A stretch of DNA of 64,000 nt from Bacillus methanolicus PB1 (GCF_000262755.1 NZ_AFEU01000002.1:806001-870000); one strand, 5' to 3'; shown: positions 8,756-17,394, counted from the stretch's first letter. Numbers and translations are program-made. Notes: a model not told the origin generated them from the sequence alone.

Positions 8756-9638
8756 AACATTTCGCCGTCATGTCAGAGAAAGTTTTAAAAGCCTTGGAAG
8801 AAATGGTTGGATGACATTTGCGTCCGTAAGCGCCGTGACTGTAACACTTATAATTGTTGGCGTATTTTTCGTCATTATGATGAATCTCAATAAAGTGGCG
8901 TCAACCATAGAAGAGGACGTGGAAATCCGCGTTCACATCGATCCTGTTGCTAAACAACAAGACCAGCAAGTTCTAAGGAAAAAAATAGAACAAATCCCGG
9001 AAGTAAAAAGTATTGAATTCTCCTCAAAGGAAGAAGAACTCGATAACTTAATTGACAGTTTGGGAGAAGAAGGAAAAGTCTTTAAACCGTTCGAGCAGGA
9101 TAACCCGTTAAACGATGTATTTATCGTAAAGGCGAAAAATCCGACAGATACGATGAAAGCTGCTAAGAAAATTGAAAATTTGGAGTACGCGGCAAAGGTA
9201 AAATACGGACAGGGTTCAGTTGAAAAATTATTCAAATTTATCGAAACAAGCCGGAATGTTGGACTCGTTTTAATAATCGGTCTGTTATTCACGGCCATGT
9301 TTTTGATCTCCAATACGATAAAAATTACGATCGTTGCGAGAAGAAGAGAAATCGAGATTATGAAATTAGTAGGAGCGACCAACACTTTTATTCGCTGGCC
9401 GTTTTTCCTTGAAGGATTATGGATCGGATTGCTCGGTTCAATCTTGCCGATTGCTCTTGTTTCATCGGCTTATTATTATGCTTACGACTATTTGGAGCCA
9501 AAGCTGGCCAATCATTTTATAAAAATACTTGAGTTTAATCCTTTTGTTTACCAGGTTGCCTGCCTGCTCATTTTAATGGGGGCTTTAATCGGAATCTGGG
9601 GAAGCATGATGTCAATGAGAAAGTTTTTAAAAGTTTAG
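8745..9638 (+). CDS. ftsX: Cell-division protein FtsX, membrane subunit
   Basis: FtsX is the four-helix membrane partner of FtsE. The 297-residue protein has a short cytoplasmic N-terminus, a first membrane segment near residues 22-45, a large extracellular loop rich in charged residues (about 50-165) that binds hydrolases or their activators in relatives, then three more helices within a FtsX permease domain. The ATG at 8745 is favoured because AGGAG lies nine bases upstream; the in-frame ATG at 8739 is too close to it. Length matches B. subtilis FtsX (about 296). Confidence 0.95.
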   Translation: MKARTFRRHVRESFKSLGRNGWMTFASVSAVTVTLIIVGVFFVIMMNLNKVASTIEEDVEIRVHIDPVAKQQDQQVLRKKIEQIPEVKSIEFSSKEEELDNLIDSLGEEGKVFKPFEQDNPLNDVFIVKAKNPTDTMKAAKKIENLEYAAKVKYGQGSVEKLFKFIETSRNVGLVLIIGLLFTAMFLISNTIKITIVARRREIEIMKLVGATNTFIRWPFFLEGLWIGLLGSILPIALVSSAYYYAYDYLEPKLANHFIKILEFNPFVYQVACLLILMGALIGIWGSMMSMRKFLKV

Positions 9639-9641
9639 ACG

Positions 9642-9680
9642 CGCTTAGAAGGCCTCCGTGCGGGCTTTTCTAAGCCTTAT
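9642..9680 (+). terminator. Weak hairpin after ftsX
   Basis: CTTAGAAGGCC and GGGCTTTTCTAAG can pair imperfectly, but no clear T-run follows. It may attenuate read-through between ftsX and the hydrolase gene. Confidence 0.35.
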
Positions 9681-9755
9681 AAAAAACGAGAAATACATAC
9701 ATAAATTCGATGATTTACCTGTACAAAGTTGAAAATGGAAAGGAGAAATCGGAAC

Positions 9756-11060
9756 TTGAAAAGGTCATTATTAACCCTGTCCGTTGCAGCAACGGTAGGA
9801 GTTGGGAGTTTATTTACGGGGGTGGCGCCCGATTCGGCAATCGCATCTACCAAATTGCAAGAATTGCAAAATAAAAAGTATGAACTTCAAAAGAAGCGTT
9901 CAGGTTTAGAGTCGGGAATTAATAAAGCAGATCAAGAGATTAACAGATTGCAAAGTGAACAGGAAAAAGTCGTTGCAGAGATTAAGAGACTCGATCTTGC
10001 GATTGGAGATACAAATGAAAAAATTAATGAAAAAAATGTGCAAATCGCAGAAACGAAAGCAGAAATTGAAAAGCTGAGAGGCGAAATTGCCGTTTTGCAA
10101 GAAAGGATTAAAAAACGCGATGCAATGCTAAAAGAGCGGGCGCGTTCATTCCAGGAAACCGGTGGAATGGTAAGCTACATAGATGTATTAATGGGTGCCC
10201 AAAGCTTTTCAGACTTTATTGACCGGGTAGGGGCTGTAGCAACATTCGTGGAAGCTGATCAGGAAATTCTTCGCGAGCATATGGAAGATAAAGCGCTTTT
10301 AGAGGAAAAACAGGCAAAAGTAGAAAAGGATTTAGCCGAGCTTGAAAAAATGCTTGCCGAACTTGAAAACATGAAAAAGCAGCTGAATGCTCAAAAAGCG
10401 GAAAAAGATCGATTAATGTCTACATTGAAAAAACAAGAAGAGCACAAGCATACAGAAAAGCTTGCACTTGAAGAAGAAAAAGAAGTACTTGAAGCTCAAG
10501 AAGCAGCTATGCAAAAAGCGATCCAGCTAGAAAAGCAGCGTCTTGCCGAACTTGAAAGACAAAGACAAACACAAGTACAGAAAAGAAGCTCCGGAGGCAG
10601 CGGCGGCTCCGTCAGCTATGGCGGTGGCGGCGGTTCAAATCTTTTGACTCCGCCAGTATCAAGCGGAATGTTCATGAAACCTGCAAATGGCAGTTTCACA
10701 TCGGGATTTGGTCCACGCGATGGAGAATTCCATGCAGGTATTGATATTGCGAATAGTGCGAATGTTCCGGTCGTAGCAGCAGCTGACGGTGTTGTTATCC
10801 GTTCCTACTATTCTTCCAGCTATGGAAACTGTATCTTTATTTCCCACTCTATTAATGGCCAGATTTATACAACAGTCTATGCTCACATGCAGAGCAGACT
10901 TGTTGGTACAGGCGCAGTGGTTTCAAAAGGCCAGCAAATTGGCGTAATGGGAAATACTGGATATTCCTTCGGCCAACATTTGCACTTTGAAATTCATAAA
11001 GGCCCATGGAATCCATCAAAATCCAATGCGGTAGATCCATTAAATTACTTATCTATGTAA
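9756..11060 (+). CDS. Coiled-coil M23 peptidoglycan hydrolase (EnvC/PcsB-like)
   Basis: This secreted 434-residue protein has a signal peptide (residues 1-31, cleavage likely near AIAS), a long charged coiled coil (about 35-275), a Gly/Ser-rich linker, and a C-terminal LytM/M23 endopeptidase domain. Zinc ligands appear intact: His326 and Asp330 in HAGID, and His408 and His410 in HLHFE. Coiled coil plus hydrolase next to ftsEX is the layout of EnvC, PcsB and CwlO, which FtsX controls through the coiled coil. CwlO carries an NlpC/P60 domain, whereas here the domain is M23 and seemingly active. The TTG at 9756, with AGGAG ten bases upstream, fits the signal peptide best. Confidence 0.88.
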   Translation: MKRSLLTLSVAATVGVGSLFTGVAPDSAIASTKLQELQNKKYELQKKRSGLESGINKADQEINRLQSEQEKVVAEIKRLDLAIGDTNEKINEKNVQIAETKAEIEKLRGEIAVLQERIKKRDAMLKERARSFQETGGMVSYIDVLMGAQSFSDFIDRVGAVATFVEADQEILREHMEDKALLEEKQAKVEKDLAELEKMLAELENMKKQLNAQKAEKDRLMSTLKKQEEHKHTEKLALEEEKEVLEAQEAAMQKAIQLEKQRLAELERQRQTQVQKRSSGGSGGSVSYGGGGGSNLLTPPVSSGMFMKPANGSFTSGFGPRDGEFHAGIDIANSANVPVVAAADGVVIRSYYSSSYGNCIFISHSINGQIYTTVYAHMQSRLVGTGAVVSKGQQIGVMGNTGYSFGQHLHFEIHKGPWNPSKSNAVDPLNYLSM

Positions 11061-11125
11061 ATCTTGTAGAAGTACAAAAAAGTTGTTAAAAAGCTCTTAA
11101 AATGTATAAATATAAGTTAGAAAAA

Positions 11126-11172
11126 ACACAACATTATCAAAGCTAGAGTTGACTATGTTGTGTTTTTTTTAT
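11126..11172 (+). terminator. Rho-independent terminator after the M23 hydrolase
   Basis: AACACAACAT pairs with ATGTTGTGTT and runs directly into TTTTTTTATT. Confidence 0.85.
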
Positions 11173-11235
11173 TTATTAAGGGGAGTCCTTTAAGAGGCCA
11201 AATTTAATTACATTTGGACCGAAGAAAGAATAAGT

Positions 11236-11370
11236 GTGGGGAGTTTGAAAATTACAAACCTTGGCGAACTAGTTTGGGTGTACCATCAAAATGGAAGAGT
11301 TACAAGTTTACCAGGTGTAAAGATTAATAAAATGCTTCATACATTATCCAATTTGGAAAGCGGTTTCTAA
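11236..11370 (+). CDS. Small orphan reading frame, 44 codons, doubtful
   Basis: A GTG-started frame encodes a 44-residue peptide with segments such as GELVWVYHQNGRV and SLPGVKINKMLH. Codon use looks protein-like, and the translation has no low-complexity bias. No good ribosome binding site is present. It could be the tail of a decayed gene in the AT-rich gap before the phosphatase gene. I do not recognise it. Confidence 0.25.
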   Translation: MGSLKITNLGELVWVYHQNGRVTSLPGVKINKMLHTLSNLESGF

Positions 11371-11542
11371 TTATTTTTAATAATAGGAAAAGAAGGATTG
11401 AATCTTACATTGTTTTATTTATGTAAAGAATCAATTAATAAAACAATCTATATCTTTAAAGAATATCAATACTAGATTAATAATTTACAAATATAATCAT
11501 TATAGCCATAACGTTGGAAAACTAAACAGGGGGGGATTTTAG
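11371..11542. other. AT-rich leader of the alkaline phosphatase gene
   Basis: This region is strongly AT-rich and holds no gene. A Pho-box (TTAACA-like direct repeats) would be expected for a phosphate-starvation gene, but I see no clear set. The AGGGGGGGAT ribosome binding site is strong. Confidence 0.35.
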
Positions 11543-12952
11543 TTGTTTAAGAAAAAATTCATAAGAAAATTAGTACCTATAGCAGTTTTATCATCTGTTG
11601 CTTTTGGTAGTTTAATGGGTAACTTACCAGAGACGAAGGCAAAGCAAATGGGAATTCATCAGGAAAATCGTCAAGGAAATCAATCTCAAATTAAAAACGT
11701 AATTGTCTTAATCGGTGACGGCATGGGAGTTTCTTATACTTCTGCATACCGCTACTTAAAGAACGATCCAGCGACAAAGGTTGCTGAACGAACAGCATTT
11801 GACCAATACCTTGTAGGCCAGCAAATGACTTACCCTGAAGACCCTCACCAAAACGTAACCGACTCTGCTTCTGCTGCAACTGCGATGTCTGCAGGAATTA
11901 AAACATATAACAATGCGATTGCAGTTGACAACGACAAATCAGAAGTAAAAACAGTTCTAGAAGCTGCTAAAGAAGAAGGAAAAGCGACAGGTCTTGTTGC
12001 AACTTCGGAAATTACACACGCAACACCAGCTTCTTTCGGCTCACATGATGAAAGCCGTAAAAACATGAACTCGATTGCTGATGACTACTTTGATGAAATG
12101 GTCAGCGGAAAACATAAAATTGACGTTCTTCTTGGCGGCGGTTTAAGTAATTTTGAACGTGGTGACCGCAATTTGACAGAGGAATTTAAAAAAGATGGAT
12201 ACAGCTATGTAACAAACCGTGAACAGATGCTGAAAGATAAAAATAATCAAATTCTTGGGTTGTTCGCTCCAGGCGGACTTCCAAAGAAAATTGACCGTAC
12301 AGAAGACATCCCTTCATTAGAAGAAATGACAAACACTGCTATTTCAAAATTAAATAAAGATAAAGATGGTTTCTTCCTAATGGTAGAAGGAAGCCAAATT
12401 GACTGGGCAGGGCATGACAATGATATTGTCGCTGTTATGAGTGAAATGGAAGATTTTGAAAAAGCCTTTAAAGCAGCCATCGAGTTTGCGAAAAAGGACA
12501 AGCATACGTTAGTTGTTGCAACCGCTGACCATTCAACTGGCGGATATTCCATCGGTGCAAACAACAATTACAACTGGTTCGGCGAACCAATCAAAGCAGC
12601 AAAACGTACTCCTGACTTCATGGCAGAAGAAATTGTTAAAGGTGCAGATGTTGAAGCGACATTGAAAAAATATATTGATCAAAACATCCTAGCATTAACA
12701 GCAGCAGAAATACAATCAGTTAAAGATGCAGCTAAAACAAACAAAGTTGTTGACATCGACAATGCCATTGAGAATATTTTCAATAAGCGTTCCAGTACTG
12801 GTTGGACAACAGGCGGTCATACAGGTGAAGACGTTCCTGTCTATGCATTCGGACCGGGAAGTGAAAAGTTTGTTGGACAAATTGATAACACTGACATCGC
12901 AAAATATGTTTTCGATGCGTTAAATTATGACATTAAAATCGAAGATAAATAA
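11543..12952 (+). CDS. Secreted alkaline phosphatase (PhoA family)
   Basis: Alkaline phosphatase releases phosphate from phosphomonoesters outside the cell, typically under phosphate limitation. The 469-residue protein begins at TTG with a signal peptide ending near TKAKQ (about residue 35). Family landmarks are present: the metal site in IGDGMG (Asp59), the nucleophile Ser108 in DSASAAT, the HATPASF and MVEGSQIDWAGHDND metal-binding motifs, TADHSTGGY and TGGHTGEDVPV. It interrupts the usual ftsEX-to-ctpB order, so it is an accessory gene here. Orthology to B. subtilis PhoA or PhoB cannot be separated by eye. Confidence 0.93.
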   Translation: MFKKKFIRKLVPIAVLSSVAFGSLMGNLPETKAKQMGIHQENRQGNQSQIKNVIVLIGDGMGVSYTSAYRYLKNDPATKVAERTAFDQYLVGQQMTYPEDPHQNVTDSASAATAMSAGIKTYNNAIAVDNDKSEVKTVLEAAKEEGKATGLVATSEITHATPASFGSHDESRKNMNSIADDYFDEMVSGKHKIDVLLGGGLSNFERGDRNLTEEFKKDGYSYVTNREQMLKDKNNQILGLFAPGGLPKKIDRTEDIPSLEEMTNTAISKLNKDKDGFFLMVEGSQIDWAGHDNDIVAVMSEMEDFEKAFKAAIEFAKKDKHTLVVATADHSTGGYSIGANNNYNWFGEPIKAAKRTPDFMAEEIVKGADVEATLKKYIDQNILALTAAEIQSVKDAAKTNKVVDIDNAIENIFNKRSSTGWTTGGHTGEDVPVYAFGPGSEKFVGQIDNTDIAKYVFDALNYDIKIEDK

Positions 12953-12976
12953 ACAATAATCAGACAAGATAAGAGC

Positions 12977-13016
12977 ATCCCGTTGCTTTAATAAAGGCAG
13001 CGGGAACTTTTTTGAA
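12977..13016 (+). terminator. Rho-independent terminator after the phosphatase gene
   Basis: TCCCGTTGC pairs with GCAGCGGGA (one G-U pair) across a short AT loop, followed by ACTTTTTT. Confidence 0.85.
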
Positions 13017-13040
13017 TAGAAATCAGCTGGAGGAATCATC

Positions 13041-13820
13041 GTGAAACAAACTCTATCTATACTATTTTTAATCATCTTGCTTGCCGGCTGTTCATCAACT
13101 AAAAACAACGAAGCAAATACAGGAAATGAAATCCAAACAGAAAACAACGTGAACGAAAAAAATGATGAAACTAAACAGCAAAAGAATCAGGAGCAAACTG
13201 AGAACAAAATTGACAACGACCAGGAATACCAGCCTAATCCTCAAGTGCCGGATGATCGCTCCTTACAAAAGGTTGGTCAAACGTATGAAGACGAAAAAGG
13301 CGAATCCACTTTAAAAGCTATTAAAAGCGTCAACAAAACGTATGAAGTTGGTCCAATAGAATTAACAGTAAAAGAGATGAAATTAATCCACTTAAGACCG
13401 GATTATAGTATGATCGATTATTTTCATGTGTTAACACATAAGGAGGAATTTGATTTCGTTAAAGTTTTCGTTGAAATCAAAAATACCTCTTCGGAGAAAG
13501 TGAATTTTGCACCGATTGAACTACTTAAAACAAACACAGGCGAAACATTCGATTGGGAAAAAGATATTTATCTTGAAGAGCTTCACGGTGAAATTGAAGG
13601 AAATAGCACAAAAGCTGGAAACCTTGGTTTTATTATTAATGCTGCAGGTGGTCAAGCGGACAAAGACGAGCATGACAAGGGGACAGATGGTCATAAGTCT
13701 GAAGATGTGCATGGTAATGAAGCAAAGGATATTAAGTGGATTGAGATAAAGACAAGTGATGTATTTGATAAAAACAAGAAAAAAATCAGCGAATCGCAAA
13801 AAATTAAAATTGAGTTTTAA
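13041..13820 (+). CDS. Lipoprotein with DUF4352-like domain
   Basis: The 259-residue product has a lipoprotein signal with LAGC (Cys16), an Asn/Glu/Lys-rich linker to about residue 75, and a C-terminal beta-rich domain (about 90-259) resembling telokin-like DUF4352/DUF5067 extracellular domains, which have no assigned enzymatic role. An insert around residues 200-230 is very rich in Asp, His and Lys and could bind metal. It starts with a GTG behind GGAGG. Its stop codon lies inside the left terminal repeat of a MITE-like element. Function unknown. Confidence 0.75.
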   Translation: MKQTLSILFLIILLAGCSSTKNNEANTGNEIQTENNVNEKNDETKQQKNQEQTENKIDNDQEYQPNPQVPDDRSLQKVGQTYEDEKGESTLKAIKSVNKTYEVGPIELTVKEMKLIHLRPDYSMIDYFHVLTHKEEFDFVKVFVEIKNTSSEKVNFAPIELLKTNTGETFDWEKDIYLEELHGEIEGNSTKAGNLGFIINAAGGQADKDEHDKGTDGHKSEDVHGNEAKDIKWIEIKTSDVFDKNKKKISESQKIKIEF

Positions 13821-14010
13821 CAAAGAGGCTGTCTCATAAGGGTCTGACCCCATGTTCGTTTATCAATATATAGCACATTTATCCAACATTATGTCCTATA
13901 TATTGTGTAATGGGATCTGACCTTTTGTCTTTTTATGCAGTTCTATCTAGAAGACTAAATCTATCGCGGTGGCTGAAATGCCATGAAGGTTTGAGACAGC
14001 CTCTTTGTTA
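13818..14010. mobile_element. MITE-like element, full copy A
   Basis: A 193-bp element is bounded by a perfect 19-bp inverted repeat: left arm TAACAAAGAGGCTGTCTCA (13818-13836), right arm its complement (13992-14010). Nested inside are a second inverted pair (GGTCTGACCCCAT and ATGGGATCTGACC) and a third (AATATATAG and CTATATATT). It has no coding capacity. Related copies lie at 17277-17394 and, inverted, at 56823-57010. The left end supplies the TAA stop of the lipoprotein gene. Confidence 0.85.
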
Positions 14011-14211
14011 TACAAACCAAACTATTTAGTAGATAAATCTGTCATTATCGTCAAAAATTCCTTTAGATGCATATAAATATCAAGTAAACGGACGTTCAGC
14101 TATAGATTTGTGCAAATAATTTTTAAGGGCTTTTTTGTACTTATACAAATTTGATTATATTGCTTATCCGGCATAAACGGACAGCAAGCCTAATAAATTA
14201 AGATAAATAAT

Positions 14212-14305
14212 AATGAGGCTGACCATTAAGATCCTGGTTCCCTTCTGCAATTACTAAATAGTAACTAAGGGTGCCTGGCTCTTTGTTTTAGGTCAGCCTT
14301 CCATT
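14212..14305. repeat. Palindromic GGCTGACC element
   Basis: GAGGCTGACC (14215-14224) and GGTCAGCCTTC (14291-14301) form the outer stem of a roughly 94-base element. The inside holds AACTAAGGGTGCCTGGCTC. It may terminate transcription or be a decayed MITE. Its arms resemble those of the hairpin behind cccB. Confidence 0.55.
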
Positions 14306-14389
14306 CTTGTGAGCACCTTATAAATTATTTTGGTTAAGTTGAAAAAAGTTCTAATACTTTAAAAAATGCGTGTAGGTACTTTTTTGTGT

Positions 14390-14411
14390 TATAATATCAA
14401 AAAGTATACTT
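14390..14411 (+). promoter_or_regulatory. -10 box and palindrome before the HxlR gene
   Basis: TATAAT (14390-14395) is followed by the perfect 10-bp palindrome AAGTATACTT (14402-14411), close to the expected transcript start. HxlR-type regulators such as YodB bind TACT-N-AGTA type sites, so autoregulation is plausible. No good -35 box is seen. Confidence 0.4.
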
Positions 14412-14433
14412 AATACATCTGGAGATGAATCTG

Positions 14434-15105
14434 ATGAACAAGGAAAAACTCAATGATATTTATCGCGAAAAAGAATTAACATTGTCTGTCTTAGAGGGAA
14501 AATGGAAATTAATCATATTATGTCATTTAGGGCTAAAAGGGACAAAACGGTTTACGGAACTTAAAAACTTAATCCCTGACATTACCCAGCGAATGTTAAC
14601 CAACCAACTAAGGGAATTGGAGAAAGACGGACTAGTTCATCGCGAGGTATATCCCGTAGTTCCTCCAAAAGTGGAATATTCCCTGACGGAACTGGGAAAA
14701 AGCTTAATGCCGATCATAGAAATGCTGGAAGAATGGGGTAAAAACTATCTAAAAGAGACAAATCAAAAAAATAAGGGCGTGTATTACGAAAAAGTACAAA
14801 CATTGTCTGTGATCGAGGGAAAATGGAAATTAGTTATTTTATGCCATCTAGGGTTAAAAGGGACAAAGCGATTCATGGAACTAAAAAAATTAATCCCTAA
14901 CATTACGCAAAAAATGTTAACCAATCAACTAAGAGAACTTGAGGAAGACGGACTTGTACATCGAGAAGTATATCCTGTTGTTCCTCCAAAAGTGGAATAT
15001 TCCTTGACAGAACAAGGTAAAAGTTTAATGTCCGTTCTAAAAATGCTCGAAGAGTGGGGCAAAAAATATATAAAACAAATTGAACAGAATGCGGCTGCCC
15101 GATAA
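14434..15105 (+). CDS. Duplicated HxlR-family transcriptional regulator
   Basis: This 223-residue protein consists of two nearly identical HxlR winged-helix domains in tandem (about residues 14-105 and 120-216). Both contain [27 protein letters not shown] and [18 protein letters not shown]. HxlR proteins normally have one domain of about 100-120 residues and act as dimers, so this looks like a covalent pseudo-dimer made by internal gene duplication. The conserved N-terminal cysteine of redox-sensing relatives is absent; one Cys per domain remains in the LCHLG helix. The ATG at 14434 is preferred, nine bases past GGAG. Its target is unknown. Confidence 0.88.
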   Translation: MNKEKLNDIYREKELTLSVLEGKWKLIILCHLGLKGTKRFTELKNLIPDITQRMLTNQLRELEKDGLVHREVYPVVPPKVEYSLTELGKSLMPIIEMLEEWGKNYLKETNQKNKGVYYEKVQTLSVIEGKWKLVILCHLGLKGTKRFMELKKLIPNITQKMLTNQLRELEEDGLVHREVYPVVPPKVEYSLTEQGKSLMSVLKMLEEWGKKYIKQIEQNAAAR

Positions 15106-15142
15106 GCCGATTTGACAGGTTCAGCTGCAAAAAAAGTGAATT

Positions 15143-15178
15143 AAGGGAAGGAGCTCTTTTGCTTCTTCCTTTTTATAT
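15143..15178 (+). terminator. Terminator after the HxlR gene
   Basis: GGAAGGAGC pairs with GCTTCTTCC (one G-U pair) around TCTTTT, followed by TTTTTAT. Confidence 0.7.
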
Positions 15179-15280
15179 GAATAAAATGGATCTTCGGAGC
15201 GGAGATTATTTCGCAAAAGTAGCCGTTTTTACCTCAATAATGTGGTGTGGCTCGCTCTTAACCATGATCAACGGCAGGTT

Positions 15281-15600
15281 ATGAGCCCTTATTTTGAAAT
15301 ATAAGCCCTTATTTTGAAATATAAGCCCTTATTTTGAAATATGAGCCCTTATTTTGAAATATGAGCCTTTATTTTGAAATATGAGCCTTTATTTTGAAAT
15401 ATGAGCCTTTATTTTGAAATATGAGCCTTTATTCAGATAAATGAGCCTTCATTCGAATAAATGAGCCGTCATTCGATTTTATGAGCCGTCATTTGATTTT
15501 ATGAGCCTTCCATCAAACATATGAGCCGTCGACACATTTATGGAACCTTCAATCAATTATATGTGCCGTCAATCACATTCATAAGCCTTCATTCCTATTC
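15281..15600. repeat. 20-bp tandem array 1 (16 units, ATGAGCC core)
   Basis: Sixteen units of exactly 20 bp run in unbroken register. The first ten bases are conserved (ATGAGCCTTT or ATGAGCCGTC and close variants); the second ten drift from ATTTTGAAAT, identical in units 1-7, to diverse AT-rich sequence in the last units. There are no separate spacers, so it is not a CRISPR array. It lies between the HxlR terminator and ctpB. Confidence 0.93.
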
Positions 15601-15805
15601 CAATATATGAACAAAAATGAAACCGAACCGGTCAGCTGCCTGTTTTCTTATATTCAATTAATGCTTCGAAACAAATCTTTTAAAAGCAATATTTTTCATA
15701 ACTCGTCCATTTGAACATATATTGTTTTTGACAGTCATATTTTTTGGACTTAAAGCAGCATGATCGAAAAAAGAATCCGGGCAGCAGTTGAAGAGGGGGA
15801 TGGTG

Positions 15806-17257
15806 TTGAATCGCAAATGGATTGCATTATTAATGGCGGGGTCGTTAATTACAGGAGCCGGCGGCACATACGCAGGAATGAAATGGGCCGAAGCAAATAT
15901 GGAGAAGGCAAATCAAGAACAAAACGAAGAGCAGTTATCCACTAATGAAGGCAATTTAATTAAAACCGACTTAAGAAAAGTCGAACAAGCCTACAGTCTT
16001 ATTTTGAACAAGTATGTTGAAAAGGTGGACGAAGAACAGCTTGTTGAAGGGGCTATTCAAGGGATGCTTTTAACTTTAAAAGACCCTTATTCTGTTTATA
16101 TGGATAAAGAAACTGCCCGACAATTTAATGAAACGTTGGAATCATCGTTTGAGGGAATCGGAGCCGAGGTCAGCATGATTGACGGAAAGATTGTGATCGT
16201 CGCTCCATTTAAAGATTCACCTGCGGAAAAAGCAGGTTTAAAGCCAAATGACCAAATTTTAAAAGTGGATGGAGAAAGTGTTGAGGGACTCGATTTATAC
16301 GAAGCAACTTTAAGAATCCGCGGTGAAAAAGGTACAAAGGTAACGCTGGAAATTTCTCGCCAGGGGCTCAAAGAGCCGATAACCGTTGAAGTAAAACGTG
16401 ATGAAATCCCGCAAATCACGGTATATTCTGATGTGAAAAACATAAATGGAAAAGACATTGGCTATATTGAATTAACTTCTTTTTCCGAGAATACAGCAGA
16501 GGAGTTTAAAACGCAATTGAAGTCAATGGAAAAAGACGGGATTGATGGACTTGTGATTGATGTACGCGGCAATCCGGGGGGCCTTCTTTCGACCGTTGAA
16601 GAAATAGTAAGAGAACTTGTGACTAACAAAAAGCCATATGTGCAAATTGAACACCGCAATGGAGAAAAAGACCGCTACTTTTCCACGCTGAAAAAACCAA
16701 AACAATATCCGATTGCCGTCCTTGTTGATAAAGGGAGCGCCTCTGCCTCGGAAATATTGGCGGGTGCTTTAAAAGAGGCACAAGGGTATCCGTTGATCGG
16801 GGAACATACTTTTGGTAAAGGAACCGTTCAGCAGCCAGTTCAGATGGAAGATGGCAGCAATATTAAGCTGACACTGTTTAAATGGCTTACGCCTGATGGA
16901 AACTGGATTCACAAGAAAGGAATTGAACCGGATATTAAAGTCAGCCAGCCTGATATTTTCCATACCCATCCTTTGAAAATTGAAAAACCTCTTGAGAAAG
17001 ACATGAACAATGAGCAAGTAAAAAACGCTCAGGAAATGCTTGATGAATTAAGCTTCGAACCGGGCCGGACCGATGGCTATTTCAGCGAGTTGACAGAAAA
17101 AGCAGTCAAAGCGTTCCAGCTGCAGCACGACATAAAACCAACAGGCATCATTGATGGAGAGACTGCGGCCGCACTTCAAGGGGCAATTATTGAAGAATTG
17201 AAAAAAGAAGAAAATGATCTCCAGCTGCAAACCGCCTTGCGGTTGTTAGCGAGGTGA
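15806..17257 (+). CDS. ctpB: Carboxy-terminal processing protease CtpB
   Basis: CtpB is a secreted S41 serine protease which, in B. subtilis, cleaves SpoIVFA during sporulation and so helps release SigK. The roughly 483-residue protein has an N-terminal signal anchor (about 4-25), a PDZ domain (about 95-180), the S41 core and a C-terminal peptidoglycan-binding domain (about 400-470). The catalytic residues are in place: Ser313 in GSASASE, Lys338 in TFGKGTVQ and Gln342. The TTG at 15806 lies six bases after GAGGGGG; GTG 15803 and ATG 15800 are in frame but too close to it. minJ follows, as in relatives. Confidence 0.94.
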   Translation: MNRKWIALLMAGSLITGAGGTYAGMKWAEANMEKANQEQNEEQLSTNEGNLIKTDLRKVEQAYSLILNKYVEKVDEEQLVEGAIQGMLLTLKDPYSVYMDKETARQFNETLESSFEGIGAEVSMIDGKIVIVAPFKDSPAEKAGLKPNDQILKVDGESVEGLDLYEATLRIRGEKGTKVTLEISRQGLKEPITVEVKRDEIPQITVYSDVKNINGKDIGYIELTSFSENTAEEFKTQLKSMEKDGIDGLVIDVRGNPGGLLSTVEEIVRELVTNKKPYVQIEHRNGEKDRYFSTLKKPKQYPIAVLVDKGSASASEILAGALKEAQGYPLIGEHTFGKGTVQQPVQMEDGSNIKLTLFKWLTPDGNWIHKKGIEPDIKVSQPDIFHTHPLKIEKPLEKDMNNEQVKNAQEMLDELSFEPGRTDGYFSELTEKAVKAFQLQHDIKPTGIIDGETAAALQGAIIEELKKEENDLQLQTALRLLAR

Positions 17258-17276
17258 CAGGCATCCTAATTTTTTC

Positions 17277-17394
17277 GAGAGGCTGTCTCATAAGGGTCTG
17301 ACCCCATGTTCATTTATCAACATATAGCACATTTATCAAACATGATGTCCTATAATGGGGTCTGCCCCTTAGGCTTATAAGACAGCCTTTTTTC
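17277..17394. mobile_element. MITE-like element, short copy B
   Basis: Left end GAGAGGCTGTCTCATAAGGG and right end TTATAAGACAGCCTTTTTT match copy A, as do the internal GGGTCTGACCCCATGTT and ATAGCACATTTATC segments. About 75 bases of the right half are missing. The final T-run makes it a likely terminator for ctpB. Confidence 0.8.

Noticed and set aside
11371-11542. Pho box upstream of the alkaline phosphatase gene
   Set aside because: No series of TTAACA-like direct repeats with 11-bp spacing was visible; phosphate control is plausible but not supported by sequence.
15281-15600. Possible CRISPR array
   Set aside because: The unit is 20 bp in total with no separate unique spacers of 30 bp or more, no flanking cas genes, and gradual drift of the variable half. 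The same argument applies to the arrays at 32.0 and 42.6 kb.
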